A DNA stretch of 64,000 nucleotides, from assembly GCA_004794655.1 (NCBI GenBank), contig SMMW01000606.1, positions 1,323,501-1,387,500 of the forward strand, read 5' to 3'. The notes beneath the pieces were generated by a model. That model saw nothing but the letters and a program-made list of their open reading frames with translations, was not told the origin of the DNA and did no database searches. Shown in pieces: positions 12,334 to 26,085 of this stretch. The first letter of the stretch is position 1; each line of letters opens with the position of its first letter. Both the position numbers and the translations under genes were made by a program. This stretch comes from Marisa cornuarietis (Eukaryota; Mollusca; Gastropoda; Architaenioglossa; Ampullariidae).

Positions 12334-14115
12334 TTATACCTTATTTAGATAATCCAAGATGATACAACTTTTTTGTATATGTACCCCGTTCATAAAGATC
12401 TCTGCTTTGCCGTTGCCATTGGTCATACCTTTGCTCTTTTCAGTGCTGGTCTCCATTCCATGTGTATTTGAGGTCAGTCTGTTGGTGAGGTCTTGCAGTT
12501 CCTTGTTCGTACCTGCTAACAGATCTATGTCATCTGCGAAGCGTAGGTTGCAGATTGGTCTTCCACCGATTGAAATGAAAGTATGATGGTCATGAAAAGC
12601 TTCGAGCATGATGTTCTCCAAAAATATATTGAACAGCACGTGTGATACATCCTTGATGTACCCTTACTGTGGTGCGAAAGAAAGCTCCTATTTGGTTGTT
12701 CAGCAGTACTGTACTCGTTGAGCTGTTATGCTGCGATTCAACGACTTGGACGAGGCCTTCTTTGATATTGAATTTCCGCATCACATGCCATAGCCCCTCG
12801 TGCCAGACTCTGTCAAACGCCTTTTTAAAGTCAATGAAGTTGTGGTAAAGGTCCCGCTGATGCTGAAGATGCTTTTCTATAAGAAGACGACAGTTGAGGA
12901 TCTGCTCAACTGTGCTTCTACGTGGTCTGAAGCCAGCCTGTTCTTCTGCTAGCAGCTCTTCTGCAGTGGTTCTGATGCGGTTCTGTATGACCTTCAGCAT
13001 GACTTTGCTTGTGTGACTGATAAGATTGATGGTTCTGTAGTTCTGGCACTGTTTGCTGCTTCCTTTATTGATTAGTGACTGCATCCATTCTCTGGGCCAT
13101 TCCTTGCGCTCCCAGACTCTTTGGCACAGGACAGTTAGGGCCTTTGTAGTTTCTTCCCCACCCTGCTTGAGCAGCTAAGCTGGTACGTTATTAACGCCTG
13201 GTGACTTTCTTCCCTTCAAACTATGTATAGCTCTTTCTAGCCTGGTTGTTTTGGAGGATGTTGGCGTCGGTCTTCAGCTGGTAGTTGTACAGGTCCTTGC
13301 AGTACTCTGTCCATCAGTTGAGTAAAGCATTGCCTTCTGTGAGAAGGTGACCATTGCTGTCTTCGATGACTGAGATCTTCTGCTGGTCTGTCTTAGTGAG
13401 GGTCTTTAGAAGTCATTAGGCCTTTTTGCTGTCACCTCGTGCCATTCCATCGTCTATGCACTGATTCTAGATCGAGCTCTCCCTAGCTGCCTTCATCCCT
13501 TTCTTGATGACACAGTTCACTTCTTTGTATTTGGTGGCTGCTTCTGGTTTGCTTTTCTTTTCTCTCTTCAAGGCCTTCCTTTGGTCACAGAGGTCTAGGA
13601 TGTCGTTCGTGACCCATGGCTGTTTCTTATTCTTATGTCGCCCTAGAACTTTCTGGGCTGTCGACAGTAGCACCTCATTGATGTTTCCAGCGAGGGTGTC
13701 TACATCACAGTCCACCAGGTTCAGCGCGCCAAATTTTCCGCCAACCGTGGCCTTGAAGACTTCTGCAACCTTTGTGTCTAGCAGCTTCTCCAAATCAAAG
13801 CGAATTCGTTGGGTGTTTGAGAGTCATCGCTTCGCTTTCAGCCTCAGCTGCAGGTTCGTTAGAACAAGGTCATGGTCGCTGCCTATGTCAGCGCCTGGGT
13901 ACGTCCTTGTCTTGGTCCTGTTGATGCTGGATTTGAAGCGTCTCGGCAGTAGGAAATAGTCGATCTGATTATGGACCAATCCGTCTGGTGAGTGCCACGT
14001 GGCTGTCCTTGATTTCTTGTGGGGATATGAGGTGTTGGCTAAGGTGAGTCTCTGGCTCTGCGCAAACTCTAGGAGTCTGTAACCTGTGTGCGTCACAGGG
14101 TCACCGCCTGTGTCC
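12334..14115 (-). mobile_element. Decayed LINE remnant: endonuclease end plus reverse transcriptase
   Basis: Minus-strand frames in order are as follows. 13824-14115 is the C-terminal half of an apurinic-type endonuclease (SPDGLVHNQIDYFL, then GADIGSDHDLVLTNLQL). 13467-13793 is a linker (KKQPWVTNDILDLCDQRKAL). 12590-13084 holds reverse transcriptase blocks (NYRTINLISHTSKVMLKVIQ, AEEQAGFRPRRSTVEQI, FIDFKKAFDRVWHEGLW). 12334-12639 holds the catalytic ICNLRFADDIDLLAG. Several stops and shifts separate these frames. The family differs from the LINE at 203-1865 and is closer to RTE/L1-like proteins. The 5' edge abuts a (TG)n tract near 14125-14145. The copy is dead. Confidence 0.75.
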
Positions 14116-14124
14116 CTGTGCTTG

Positions 14125-14828
14125 TGTGTGTGTGTGTGTGTGTGATATTCTGCCTCCTTGGTCACGGGGTTGTCTCCTGGTCATGCCGCATGTGCGCGCG
14201 TGTGTACGCTCGTGCCACATTCCACACGACCATAATTATAAACATGAGACCAATTAAAGTTAGAAGACACACACACAGAGGCGCTGTAAAGATTTATTAG
14301 CGCACTGGTTTGCGTGCAAAGCGATAGGTTGCTTCCCTTGGACCGCTTGCGCATCTTTGCTTCACGGGCCATACACATTCTTCCGCGTGTTTGCTTCGAT
14401 AATTTGGTGCTTATTTGTTAGAAGCTTCGGCTCTATTAATTTCGCCGCCATCTGTCACATTTCTCAGAAGATCAAACAACCAGTGATTATAAAAAAGTAA
14501 GTGACAGTTCGAAAGAATGTTACTAATAAAAACAACAAATCACAGTTTTAAACTATATGCGCGGGTGCTGCTAAGAAACCTATAAGCACTATAGTTCGTT
14601 CCCCTTTCACTCCTCTTTCTTAGTATACAGCAGCATGCATGCATACAGGTATCATACATACTATGTATATGAATATACATAATGCACACATAGCTATACA
14701 AATGTACATGCATGAATTAATTAGGACCTTGTATTCCTTTAAATAAGCAAGCGTTATAGTTTATACAGTTGGGGGGGGGGGTTCTTACACAGAGAATAAA
14801 TCCATTCGTTTTCCACGCTCTTCGCCAG

Positions 14829-14883
<55 letters not shown>

Positions 14884-15604
14884 TTTATTCGTTTCTTGCG
14901 TGTTATATTTGCTAAAGGCCTTTCTCCTTTTTAAAATGTCATCACATCCTTCAACTGCCTTTCACGAGAACGAGCTGAAAAGTCAACATACATCAGCACA
15001 GCGTCAGTAACAAAGCTCCAGTTGTAGCTGTTGTTGCGGAATAACTATTTTTTGAGCTTGTCAGAATATAGCTCAAGGTTAGTTTTACTCTTTTTTAAAA
15101 TAATAACTACATCTATTGTTGTTAGAAACTAGCTAGCGAGCACGCGGGTGGAATCGAGATAACCTTGACAGTTTTTGCCCCAAGTAGCAAGTCCGAGCAC
15201 ACATTTTGCCTAAACTGGTTATAGTCATGGCACCTTTTGTCAGAAACTGGCTATATTTGCTATCGATTATTTACAAAGTTTGTGAACAAGAATTAGCATG
15301 TTCAAAACTAGATATAATTAATGACGTGCAAAGCTGACAATTAAATAATGAATGGAATCTTGAATATAGCGGATATAGTGACTGCAGTGGAGGCCACAAC
15401 AGTCCATTAATTGTTTGGGTTTTTGTTGTATCACGTAAGGAAGGATCGATGATTGCAAATTTTGTAGACCGCTAATACTGAAAACATGCATAGGTTAGGG
15501 ATAGTTGCTAACCGAGACACAAATAATTTAATTTTTATTCACAAATAAAGTAATGCACATGTCGAAAAATCATTCTTAAACCATATCTCTTTCTTTCTCT
15601 GCCA

Positions 15605-15645
<41 letters not shown>

Positions 15646-15855
15646 AGTTTTAATAAGCCAAAATTCGAAAAATATACATTTTTTTCCTTAAGTTAATGCT
15701 GGTAAATGCTTTGCACTATAAGCTAATTACAGTGTTTGTAGTTAGTGTATCTTGCCCGTACACGTTAAACAGGTCTAACACAACGGTCTACCATGTCATT
15801 AATACAAAGGTTTATCATGACGGCTCCTTACCATGGTGTACCTGAGAGTACCACT
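14125..15855. repeat. Gene-free stretch with microsatellites
   Basis: No gene seen. Microsatellites are (TG)n near 14125-14145, (TG)n(AG)n at 14833-14882 and (CT)n(CA)n at 15605-15645. This lies downstream of the stop of copy A, so its 3' UTR probably extends into the right part. Confidence 0.6.
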
Positions 15856-18800
15856 TCAGGTATAGAAATGTTGCTTCAGCCAGTTTTTTAGAATTAGCAT
15901 CGCTCCCATCGTCACCGCAAGAACGAGGCTGGGTGTTACCAGTTGACGAGCAGCCACGTTGGCACTTACTGGGGCATCGACTTTAGTCAGCACCCGACTG
16001 CACTCCAAGTTCCCGCACACCTCCAGCGACTGTACGCGTAAACTTTGACCTTCCGAAATTAAGGTGACTTCGGCGTTTTTGATCGACTCCCCGGCCTCCA
16101 GGATCACTTTGGACAGGTCAGATTTGGGGGACCAGGCGTTGGCCAGGTTGAAAGCGTGACGATTTCCTAGCAAAAGATGCAAGTCCAACGTTTCCCCGTC
16201 ATACTGATCGGCTGCAAAAGCAAACCAGATGACTCCTCCCTCGTCCCAGTTCAGGTGCCTGGCCAGGGAATCCACCGCTTCGTTCGCCAACCGATGAATA
16301 CGGAGCTGGGTGTTGGTCCCCCCTTTCCACGGCAGATGTGTCGATTGCGAAGCTGGTGACCGGTGGACAACACGTGATATGTTCGCTTCCGCCTGTCGCT
16401 TGCGTCGGGCCTGTAGCGATTTTCTTTTCTCGGATGCTGAAGCTTCGAGGTCCGACAGCAGCTCTCGCGTCTGGCGCGACACGTCAGCATGCAGGATTCG
16501 AACCCTCAGGTGCTGCATGTCAGGAGTCAGGGTCGAGATTGACGAACAGCTTGATGCCACCTGGTTTTCATTGGAAAAAAAAAATAACAACGACAATTTT
16601 CCAGAGGACATCAGTTTTAACTGGTCTTCAATTTCTCGATCGATGCCTCAGTTAACGACAACAGGAAGTTGTATTTCGATGTAAACCTAACATTTACTTC
16701 GCAGCATAAAAAGACAAATACTCAAAATGATTTGCGAAATTGTCTGCAACTGAAGTGGGCTCATCTGTCTTAAAAATTTACGTTGAAAACAAATGAAATC
16801 AAACAATATAAGGAAACACACAAACCATAAGTGTTATTTTTTAAATAGCGACACGTTTATTATTATTGTTTTTTTATTTTTATTATAGTTTCATACGTGA
16901 TCTCTGTATCGCTCTCAATGCTTGTAATATATAACCAGTCAGTACATACTGTATTCGTCGATAGATCAAAGCCTACCTTCATAAGTCCGAAGATGCTTTC
17001 CACGAAATGCGACCTGAAGGCATCCCTCATTGTCCAGAAAACTGTCCAGACGTCTGCTGGCGGCAGGTGACAGACAGAAGGATACCCTAAGTATGGATTC
17101 AAGTAGCATAAAGCTTGCGTCTTGTAGGCACGTGACTTTACGTCCTCGCACGTCAGATTCTTGAAAGGTTGAAGCATTGGAACAAGTTCTACCTGAAAAC
17201 AAAATACACAAGCAAGCAAATCAGATGCAAACAGTTCTTTCAGTATATAGGGTATACCGAATAATATTACATGTATGTTTTATGCAGTATACTAAATAAG
17301 GTGACCGGACACTTAATCCCCAGACATTTAATCCCCGACACTTAATCCCCTAGACATTTAATCCCTAGCCACTTAATCCCCAGACACTTAATCTTCAAAA
17401 ATGCCCCCACAACACTCAAATCTGCTATTTTGTGAACTTGAAATATTATAACCGTAAGAGAAATGTGTATCGTGGTAACTCTAATGAGATGTAACAATCG
17501 CCCTAATTAGGGTACCTCCGATCATTAGCTTACCTGTCATACTGATTAACAACACTTTTCATATCATATTGTTGAAGAACATTGAATTTAATAGCTCACA
17601 TGAACTTTAACTAATGTTATAGATGTTGAAGTTAAGTACTATTTTAATTGTCAAACTTATTTTGATGTTTACATGAAAATAATTATTTGAATTTGAATTA
17701 AATTTTCATTCACTTCATAATTTTTTGTTGAAATTTAATTTTGAGGATTAAGTGTCTGGGGATTAAAAGTCTAGGGGATTAAGTGTCGGGGACTAAGTGT
17801 CTGGGATTCACTAAATACTAGTATATAGCATGGGGTATACTCAACACCAGTATGCTGTTATATATTATTTCAAAAACAAAAACATTTAAGAAAAAGGAGT
17901 CTGAAATCAAGTCAACAACAGCTGGGTTCTACCTATATTACATTTATTTATTTGCTTATTTTTGTTTTTGTTCTGTTTGTTTGTCTTCTTTTTTTTCTTT
18001 TGCGATCAACATTCACATTTCTTCTCGATGAGTGTGTTATCTTCTTGAAAAAGGAGTGCCGCAGGTTTTCCGATCAGCATGTTTCCATTTCCTGCATGAT
18101 GTGTTCTGTAGCTATATACACCTTAGTACCACAGTACTGCTACCGCCAGTGATGCAGTCACGTTTTCGCTTGTGAGACAGTCATAATCGTGACATACGAG
18201 GCAGTCATAATCGTGACATGCACTTCTCATGAACTGTACCTGTTAGATCCTCGAAAAGTGACAAATCGTTTTTCCTGCTTTGACGAGGATACAGAAACAT
18301 GTCTAAGAGTGAAACCTTCTTCGTGATGCAGCGATTTTCATCAAACCCCTCAGATAATAGCGCAGTTGTTGTTGTTGTTGTTGTTGTTGTATTTTAAGCA
18401 CCAGCCGACTAATCAACGTATTCGTGCATGTCCTTATATGTTCGACTGGCATTTTTGAGAATTATCTGGTGATGCTCTTCTGATGTCTGTTGGATCCTGT
18501 TTGCTCAGTGCACGATACTGTTATGACAGGTTCTTAGATGATTCATATAATTATGGATTATGACGTTTGATAAGCCTTGTAATCAGTTCATTGTTTAGCC
18601 ATAGCACATTGTATGTATACATGTAAGAGGTAGCTAGGAGTGTGACAGATAAAGGAACTGACTTGATATGTCAGAAATGAAGAACGAGAGATAAAACAGT
18701 CATGCGCCACAAAACGACATTTCGGTCGACGACGCTATAGTCATCTTTGCATTTCTTAAAGAGAAACACACACACACACACACACACCTCGCATCTGTAT

Positions 18801-21800
18801 TGTACAAACACACGTGTGCAAACACACGTCCACACATGGAGCCACCAGTGCCCATAGTTCGTGTGTTGTTCAAACACACTAGTAAGCACTTATGCGCGTG
18901 GCGCACGGGTGTCGTCCCTATTCCTCAAGTTTTCTTTGTAATTTTTCCCTAACATGCATTTAGGCGAAAAGAAAGATGAGAGCAGCGGAGGAAACGAGTA
19001 AAAGATATTTAGAACAAAAACATCTTTCCATCCTTAAAGAGTTATATATTATATATAAATATATAAATATATATTCAAAAACACTTTGTAAATTATATTT
19101 TAATACTTAAGGACTATACGATGAGCATTAACTATATAATGATAATGCTAACAGAAGCTGATTAAAGAAAGATTTGAGGCTAAAAACGAAGTTTTCAAGT
19201 CTTAGCTTGTTGAGCTGAAGCTTTACCAAAATTACGACCTCTCTAGCAGCGCATAATGCTGAAAACACGTGGGTTCCATACAAAGTATAATATACGGGTC
19301 CCATATACTTCATCATTTGACTCTTGTGCTTTCAGCATTCTGAATTGAGAGGCTTGTGTCGGAAAACACAACATTGAAGCGGAGCATCAGGTCTCTTCAC
19401 ACAATGTGAATCTGTTACTATGCACTGACTCATTATCATTAGAATAAGACTACGTTTTTTTTATAGTCTGCTAACATCAGCAGGTCAAGATGCTTAATTT
19501 AGTTGCTACCAATAAGAAAGACATTGTCGGCTTGCGTAGAAAATCCATGCGCAAATGTGTAGTCAGCCTATTCACATCAGTTGTGCACCGTTCTCATTAG
19601 TTTCTATTGGAGACCAGCGCACTGTCTGCTTCATGTGTAACATGTACAGAGAACATTTGAAAGATCTTCTATTACCAAGGTTTCCACTTTAATGACCCGA
19701 TCACGACCGGAACAAACCCGGAATGGCCTGTACTAGACTACAAAAGAGACTCTCGTGCCCCTCTTTCATACACCACGAAGACACACATGTCAACACATGT
19801 AAAAAAATAAAGTTAAGATGAAGCGATAGTCAGCTGCTGCTTCTGAATACCTGCAGTAACTGTCCTTAACTACATGGTTGCAGGTTTTGGAGGCAACCAA
19901 ACTGAAGGTCATGTTGGGCTCATTGTGCTTCTAAGACTGTGTTATAATAGGGCAGAATCATTCTCCATCACTGCTGTAATAATAAGTCCTTACCTGAAGG
20001 CACGCATTTGTGGCGTTAAGCCACCTCTGTGCGGGTTCTGTCAGCAGGTGTTGTTTTGTTTTATAAATCGTGCACATGTGCTCCGAGTACGCCATGGCGT
20101 AGTCGTCCCTACCCCCAGCACAGCTAAACTCCATCTCGAGGCAGTCCCTGTACCAGTTGCAGTCTTCTCCTGAGGGGCTGGGGCCAAATAACGGTGCATT
20201 GATTGATAGACACACACACTGACTAAAAAAAAGGTCAAGTTTACATGCATTGCTGCTACCAAAACACTCATGTTTATTAAACCCAGTTTTTGTTTAGTTT
20301 TCTCTCTTCCCGTTTCTCACTGTCTTTCTTCTGAGTTCTTTCTTTTTTTCTCTCTCTCTTTTTCATCCATCCATTCATTCTTTTTTTCTTCTTTCTTTCC
20401 TCCCTTTTTTTTCATCGCCTTCTTCAATACAATTTCATCGTGTACATGGTAATTTATGCGCATGTGTATCTCCTTGGGTATGAGCTTGCATGTGATTCGC
20501 AGACAAGATTAATATGCTTAGACGAAGACTGGTGATGGGTGAGAAAACAGTTGGGGAAGTCGGTTATCATACGCTCGAGCACGGCTTGTCTGTCGGTGTT
20601 CTCACACCGCATTACTACAGATGACCTCTAACAACACTACATGCTTTCTGACACCACAACACGTGCACTCGCTCACCTGTAGCACTTAGAAGAAAGCGAA
20701 TTAGCCGGCCTAGGCGGCAGGGGCGACATGCAGTTACAGTCAGAGCTCACCGGTCCACTCTCCTTATCATGCATCTCCAGCATGCACTGGTAGTAACAGT
20801 AAGCCGCACCCTCGTCCAGGCAGGCATGACCTCCTGAAACGCCGTAAACAAACAATTGTTATAAGGCCGCGGTAAAGCACAGCTTGAACCCTATTCATCT
20901 CGGTAATCTGGGAGGCACAGGACTCAAGCAAGTGCCATATACACATTAAATACTCACTGCGGCAATGACAGTTAAGTCAGTTACTTGAGTCTTTCACCTG
21001 TGGATGTCGACCTCAGGAGCACAAGGACATTTAAGGGGCAATGACTTGATGTCGGGACCTACTGTGCGCCATATCTCAAGCAAGAGTCTACACACTATAT
21101 TATGTACACGATACACATAGCTGCATGTACTTTGTACACAGTAATATAGAATAGCTGGCCCCGATCGCGGACTTCTATACCAGTATCACACAACTGTTTT
21201 TGTCTTGTAGGTGAAGCTATCTCAATGGTTAAAAATTCGAGTCGTGAAGTTGGAACTAAGTGGTTGCTGGCATACCAATGGTGTAAGGTGAACATGAAAC
21301 CTCTTATCGCTTACCAGTTGGAATGCGACTGATTGCTTAACTTTTCTCCCTCTTGATCTTACTCTGATATGTAGTTTTTTCTAAGAAGATTAAATTAGCT
21401 ACTTTTGATGGAGAAAACGCACACAAACAATACAGAATTATCTATAAAAATCACTTCTTGTTATTCTACATTGGAGATCTTGACTCATCAATAAAGCGCT
21501 AGGTTCCCTTTTTTTCCTTCTTGTGTCTTACATCATATGAGTTAATTATTTTCAATAATACGATTGTTTTCTGCTCACATCATATGGGTTGTTAGCACTG
21601 ACTACTCTACCATAGAAACCTACTGACAAAATGGTCTCAAGGTTTCGCTATCCTTACCCCGAGATTTGCGAAGGACGTAGCTGTTGGTACGACAAGTGGC
21701 GAACTGGCTCTGATTCTCATATTGTGAGGCTGGAATGCACACCACGTTGCCAGCCGGCCCGTTCATAGGATCGCACTGACACTGCACTCCCACCGGCGTC

Positions 21801-21856
21801 AACACCACCAAAACGGCAACCACGACCACGGGGTGGATTGAATGGGGCGCCGGCAT
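15856..21856 (-). CDS. Copy A: secreted cysteine-rich proprotein with C-terminal hydrophobic anchor, five exons, 486 aa
   Basis: Minus-strand exons: 21658-21856, 20677-20833, 19994-20177, 16977-17192 and 15856-16560. The GT/AG borders and intron phases equal those of copies B-D. I chose the start at 21856; an in-frame ATG 51 nt upstream (21907) would add 17 residues. Exon 1 has a hydrophobic signal peptide, then CDPMNGPAG. Exon 2 has the family hallmark YCYYQCML. Exon 3 has CLEMEFSCAGG and ends CLQ. Exon 4 has LCYLNPYLGYPSVC. Exon 5 has RQTR (residues 281-284) and RRKRQ (304-307), candidate proprotein convertase sites, then WKGGTN, VIWFAF and a Cys pair (VCGNLEC). The tail is a hydrophobic run (LVLAVTMGAMLIL) followed by a short basic end, suggesting a C-terminal membrane anchor. 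It is the most divergent copy and lies head to head with copy B. Function unknown; exons 3-4 resemble stanniocalcins in Cys spacing. Confidence 0.7.
17300..17812. mobile_element. Inverted-repeat element (MITE/foldback type) with ACTTAATCCCC sub-repeats
   Basis: The left end (about 17300-17400) has at least five spaced repeats of the type GACA(C/T)TTAATCCCC. The right end (about 17745-17812) carries the inverted form (GGGGATTAAGTGTC) several times. The roughly 350-bp middle is AT-rich and noncoding. The arrangement is that of a nonautonomous foldback element. It sits in intron 3 of copy A. Exact ends and target duplication were not determined. Confidence 0.6.
18366..18391 (+). repeat. (GTT)n microsatellite
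   Basis: About eight GTT units in intron 3 of copy A. Simple repeat. Confidence 0.8.
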
Positions 21857-24021
21857 TTTCGCTTGTCCGAAGGGTGCGTTCATCCAGCAAATATACAAAC
21901 ACGTCACTTGTCCTCAAACTGCATCCCGTTGTCACCGTCCGTAATGACTGTCCTCTTTGTCGCTAGATTCAACTTCTCCTCGTCGCTTCCTTCTGACGGA
22001 TACTTAAACCTTACTGATAGGGCTTTGCGCAATGGAAATACTTCAGGCAACACACCACTACCGTGTCACGTGGACCAGTACACGCGAACTCTGAAACTGG
22101 TATAGATATATGCATACACAGAACGAACCAAGCTACGAACTCGAAACAAAGCACCACACTCGTGACTTGTGCGAGAAGAAAGAAAAGAACGAAAAAAAAA
22201 AAAACCAAACAAACAAACCAGAAGTCACGAGCTAAGTCCAAATTCGACGAGAACTAAAGATCATACACACCCGTCAAAAGCTGACAGTGCAGATCCCACC
22301 CAGCCTGACCTAATGCTGAGCACACCCAGTGTACAGTTCACTCGTCCCGAGCACCCTGGCAGTAGTTTATGGGTCGCTAATGGCAGCCTGCTCTCAGTCA
22401 CAAGACCGGCAGTTGAAGACTGTTGATTGTTCAGTGTCACCTGTTAAGTAATTGTTCCTGCAGAGGAAGTGTAATGCGCAGCAACAAATATTACTTGCGT
22501 TACTGATCAGTCATTATGAAAAAAAAATGCTACTCATTATTTATAATGCAACTAATTAAATCCGTTCTGATAAAATCCACCGACATGAAATTTTTATTGA
22601 TTATGAAACAGTCTCGGTATCCGCGTTATTCACTCACATACTGCACTTGAATAGTAATATATATATATATGGAAGAGATATACTTACAAAAAGGAGATTT
22701 TATTTTGTCAGTTGTGTAGTAAACCAGGATTTGTTCAGTCGAGGCGAGTACTGAGAGCGTGTTGTAGGTCCGTAAGTAAGATCGAGCTTGTCCAATCGGT
22801 ATGTAAAGGTGCGGCTCAAAGTCCGGACGTGCTGTTATAAATACCGCTGACAGGCGGTGGGCTTATCGCTGCATGAGACATCCGATGTATAGTATAGTCT
22901 GAGTGGTCAGCCATCGCGGTCAAAGTGTCTTTCTTCAAAAGTAAATATAGATATGTAGACATGCAGGCGTCTGACACAGAGCATGTGCTTAATGTAAGTT
23001 CTGCCAACACCACCTCTGATTGTCGCAATGTGACGAAAAGACGAGTCATCACCATCGAGTTGCTGCGTGCTGTTGTTGAGGATGCTGTGATGAAGCAAAC
23101 GTAGACTGGCCACGGAATGGTGCTGAGTTAGAGAAGGTGTATGCAGCTGTCTCCTTGCGTCTGCCTCAGTTCTTTTTTAACAAGTATTTTAAAGGTTAAA
23201 GGTTATTTTAAACGTTTAAATGCGCAGAAAGCATTTTTTAAAAGGAACTATAGAAGCTTACACTAAACAAAGAAAATTCATAATAGATGTCTATTGCTCT
23301 GTTTCTGAGATAAGTCACACAAGGAAATGTAACCTTGCTCCGATGGTCGTAACAGGACAAAATTTACAATAGTTACGTCCCCTGTCGAATGAGGTGCCTA
23401 CAGTGCTTCTCACAAACCCCAAGTCATATTTTGTCTTGATCCTGTGTCGATCGACAGGAAAAACGTTAAATAAGTGTTAGATTTTGGTAGAGTTTTCACT
23501 GTACATATTTCCTGACAAAACCTGCCTCCTAACTCACTGCCAAAGTTAATCAAGTCTCGTTTGTTTATGAAGTGTTTTGATGCAGATTGCAAATTGTCGA
23601 AAATGGTCTCTTTTTAAAATTAAAATTTAGTACCTTTTAGAATTATACTGAAGTTAGCACAATATTGTAATTCGTGTTGAATACAATATTTAAATTCAAA
23701 GTTGAATAAAAAGTTTATTTTAAATGTTGTATTAAATACAAACTACAAAATTACAAAATAATATTTTTATCTCATGTTCATGCACTTAAAGCATACAAAA
23801 ACAAAAGTAGTTATAGTTTTTCCTCTCTGATTCACTTTGTAGTGGAACCGGTGGTAAAATTCGTAGACAGGCTTCGATTAACCTATTGAAATAGTTTTGT
23901 AACCGCTGGGGGCAGTGTTGTGTGTGTGTGTGTGTGTGTCCACTGTCCATACCCTCTCTCCTACTATCTTTCCTTCCCCAGAGGGTCAACTCAACAGCTG
24001 TCAGCTGGAGAAATTACTTCG

Positions 24022-24104
24022 CGCCACACGGGTATCGATCCGCGAGTGCGAACGCCGTCGGCCTCAGACGCCGGTGCGCTAACCACCCTGCTATCAGCCT
24101 CCAG
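24022..24104 (-). repeat. tRNA-derived SINE head
   Basis: On the minus strand TTAGCGCACCGG (24071-24082) matches an RNA polymerase III A box and GGATCGATACC (24031-24041) matches a B box. Their spacing of about 41 bases is tRNA-like. The arms do not form a clean tRNA cloverleaf and there is no convincing anticodon context, so a SINE is more likely than a functional tRNA. Confidence 0.5.
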
Positions 24105-24971
24105 AATCTAGAGCTGACCCTGTGTAAATATTTCTCCTGTACTTGAACCTTTATGCATACTTTACTCAGGAGGTCTGGTGTCAGTTCGTGCTGTGTAGGA
24201 CTGCTTATATAACAGACATGTGATAGGACGGTCATGGGATCGTCACGATAAAACTTTTCATATAAGTTACCATGGAGCTATATGTGTGCGAACACATATC
24301 ACATATTGAAACACAGAACCGTGCCACAACGCACGATGTGTAAAACATTACATATGACATCAACAGTGTTCGCAAATTTTAAACAAAGAAAACGTTGCTT
24401 GTGCTTATAATACAGCAGCGCTTAACACGCTCAGACATGTCGTTTGACTCGGAGTGTGCGAAGGTGATTGCAGTGACTATAAGAAGTTTATGTTTATGTT
24501 TATGTTTACACAATCACAACAATGAGAACAGCAAAGGACATTCTACAGAAACAATAACGTGAGCAGATGATGATGATGTCTAGTTTGGTTGCGACTCTCT
24601 AGGATACATGCCTTCTGGGTTCTGTTTCTATAAGTCTTCTAAAAGACTGTACAACAAATTATAACAGTATAAAGAAAGATCGTAGGGACAGTAGATTGGA
24701 AGTGGTTCATTGTGTATAAGCCATGACATATAAGCATACACGACATATATACCAAGCCCCAACCCCACCTTCTTTCTATCCAATACCAATCGACTGTGGA
24801 CTGACAACTAAAGAAGATTACCGATCTGTTTGTTTATTTGATGTAGAAAGGTCTTCCACCTAATAGTTATCATGTATTATAAGGTAGGAAGGTGATGAAA
24901 GTAGAGGAAATAAACTTAGTCGCAGATAAACCCCGATGACCAGACATGTGAACAGGTGTCATATTCAGAGA

Positions 24972-25037
24972 GTGTGCCCCGAGATAAGATTTGAACCTAC
25001 ACCTTCGGGTCAACGCTGCAGTGCTGATATGCGAGTG
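24972..25037 (-). repeat. Second tRNA-like SINE fragment
   Basis: On the minus strand the sequence reads CAGCACTGCAGCG, then GACCCGAAGGTGTA, then a B-box-like AGGTTCAAATC (24988-24998). This resembles the tRNA-related head of a mollusc SINE. The A box is weak. Confidence 0.4.
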
Positions 25038-25713
25038 TTTAATCAAAGAGAATTCTCTTTGGTTTAATCACCTCACGAACTGCACCGCCCAAGTTTCTAG
25101 TCGACTTTTAAATCCGTGACCTGCTTCGAAATCTATAACCAAACGGAAAATGTAAATGGTGTAATCAGCATTGCAGAACAAGCGTCAACACTTTATTTTT
25201 TTCTGTCGTGACGCAGGAAAGAAAACATAAACCAGCAAACAGAATGCCGAGTCTAGGACGGATACAATCACCCGTTGTTGTAATACAATAGAAATCGCTA
25301 TTCTCCTCACTCTCCCCGTCACTTACTCTCACATACACCCACGCCTCCTCCCCCCCACACACACCCTACACACACGCGCGCGCGTGCGCTCTTCTCCCCT
25401 TCACACCTCGTAGTTCTGAGAAACCTGGCGGACTTGCGTTAACCCTCCACTCGCTCACATCAAACAAAAGGCGTGACAAGAGCCCGCGCCTTGTCTTCTG
25501 TCACACACATTATAAGCTCACCTGCCTAGCTGCACCTTCTCGCCAAAGGTGTGTCACCGGCCTATAGGGAACGTTTGCTCGATACCAGTCCACTTCCCAC
25601 TGTGTGTCGCGATCGAAAGTACAGATAACTCCACAGTTGCCGATATTGTTGCCTGTACTCTTGTTCTACTTTATCATCCATACGATTGTATAGTCTTCAA
25701 GACCTCTTAGTCA

Positions 25714-26041
25714 ATGAAGGGCAGTCCCATTCTTCAAAGAATGACACTGGATTTGAGATCTTTACTTTTCATCGGATTTCCCGTCCTCGTGTTCGTGATG
25801 GTGACGGAGGTGACAGGTGCCTGCGACCCAAATACTGGACCTGCCGGCGGCCTCCGGTGTGTACGGTCCTCAATCTATAACAACCAGTCGCAATACGCAA
25901 CGTGCCTCACCAACAGCTATATTATTCTCAAGTCGAAGGGTGAGTCAAAATTATCAGTCTGCTCCTGCCTGCTAGCTGTCGGTCTGTTTGTCGCCCACTG
26001 TCTTAGTCTTTCTGATCACTGGGGCTGTGTATATCTCTTTA

Positions 26042-26085
<44 letters not shown>

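Larger units (their letters stand above)
21910..25713. other. Divergent intergenic region between copies A and B
   Basis: About 3.8 kb between the start codons of the oppositely oriented copies, so it should hold both promoters. It contains two tRNA-like SINEs (listed separately), an alternating AT tract near 22655-22670 and a (TG)n tract near 23918-23940. TATAAG at 25511-25516 lies 203 bp before the copy B ATG and could be a TATA box. No coding sequence recognised. Confidence 0.4.

Noticed and set aside
13504..13959. 151-codon plus-strand frame
   Set aside because: Antisense to the LINE linker and endonuclease frames, which have clear family motifs.
24022..24104. Possible functional tRNA gene on the minus strand
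   Set aside because: A and B boxes are present but the arms do not pair well and no clear anticodon loop is seen; a tRNA-derived SINE explains it.
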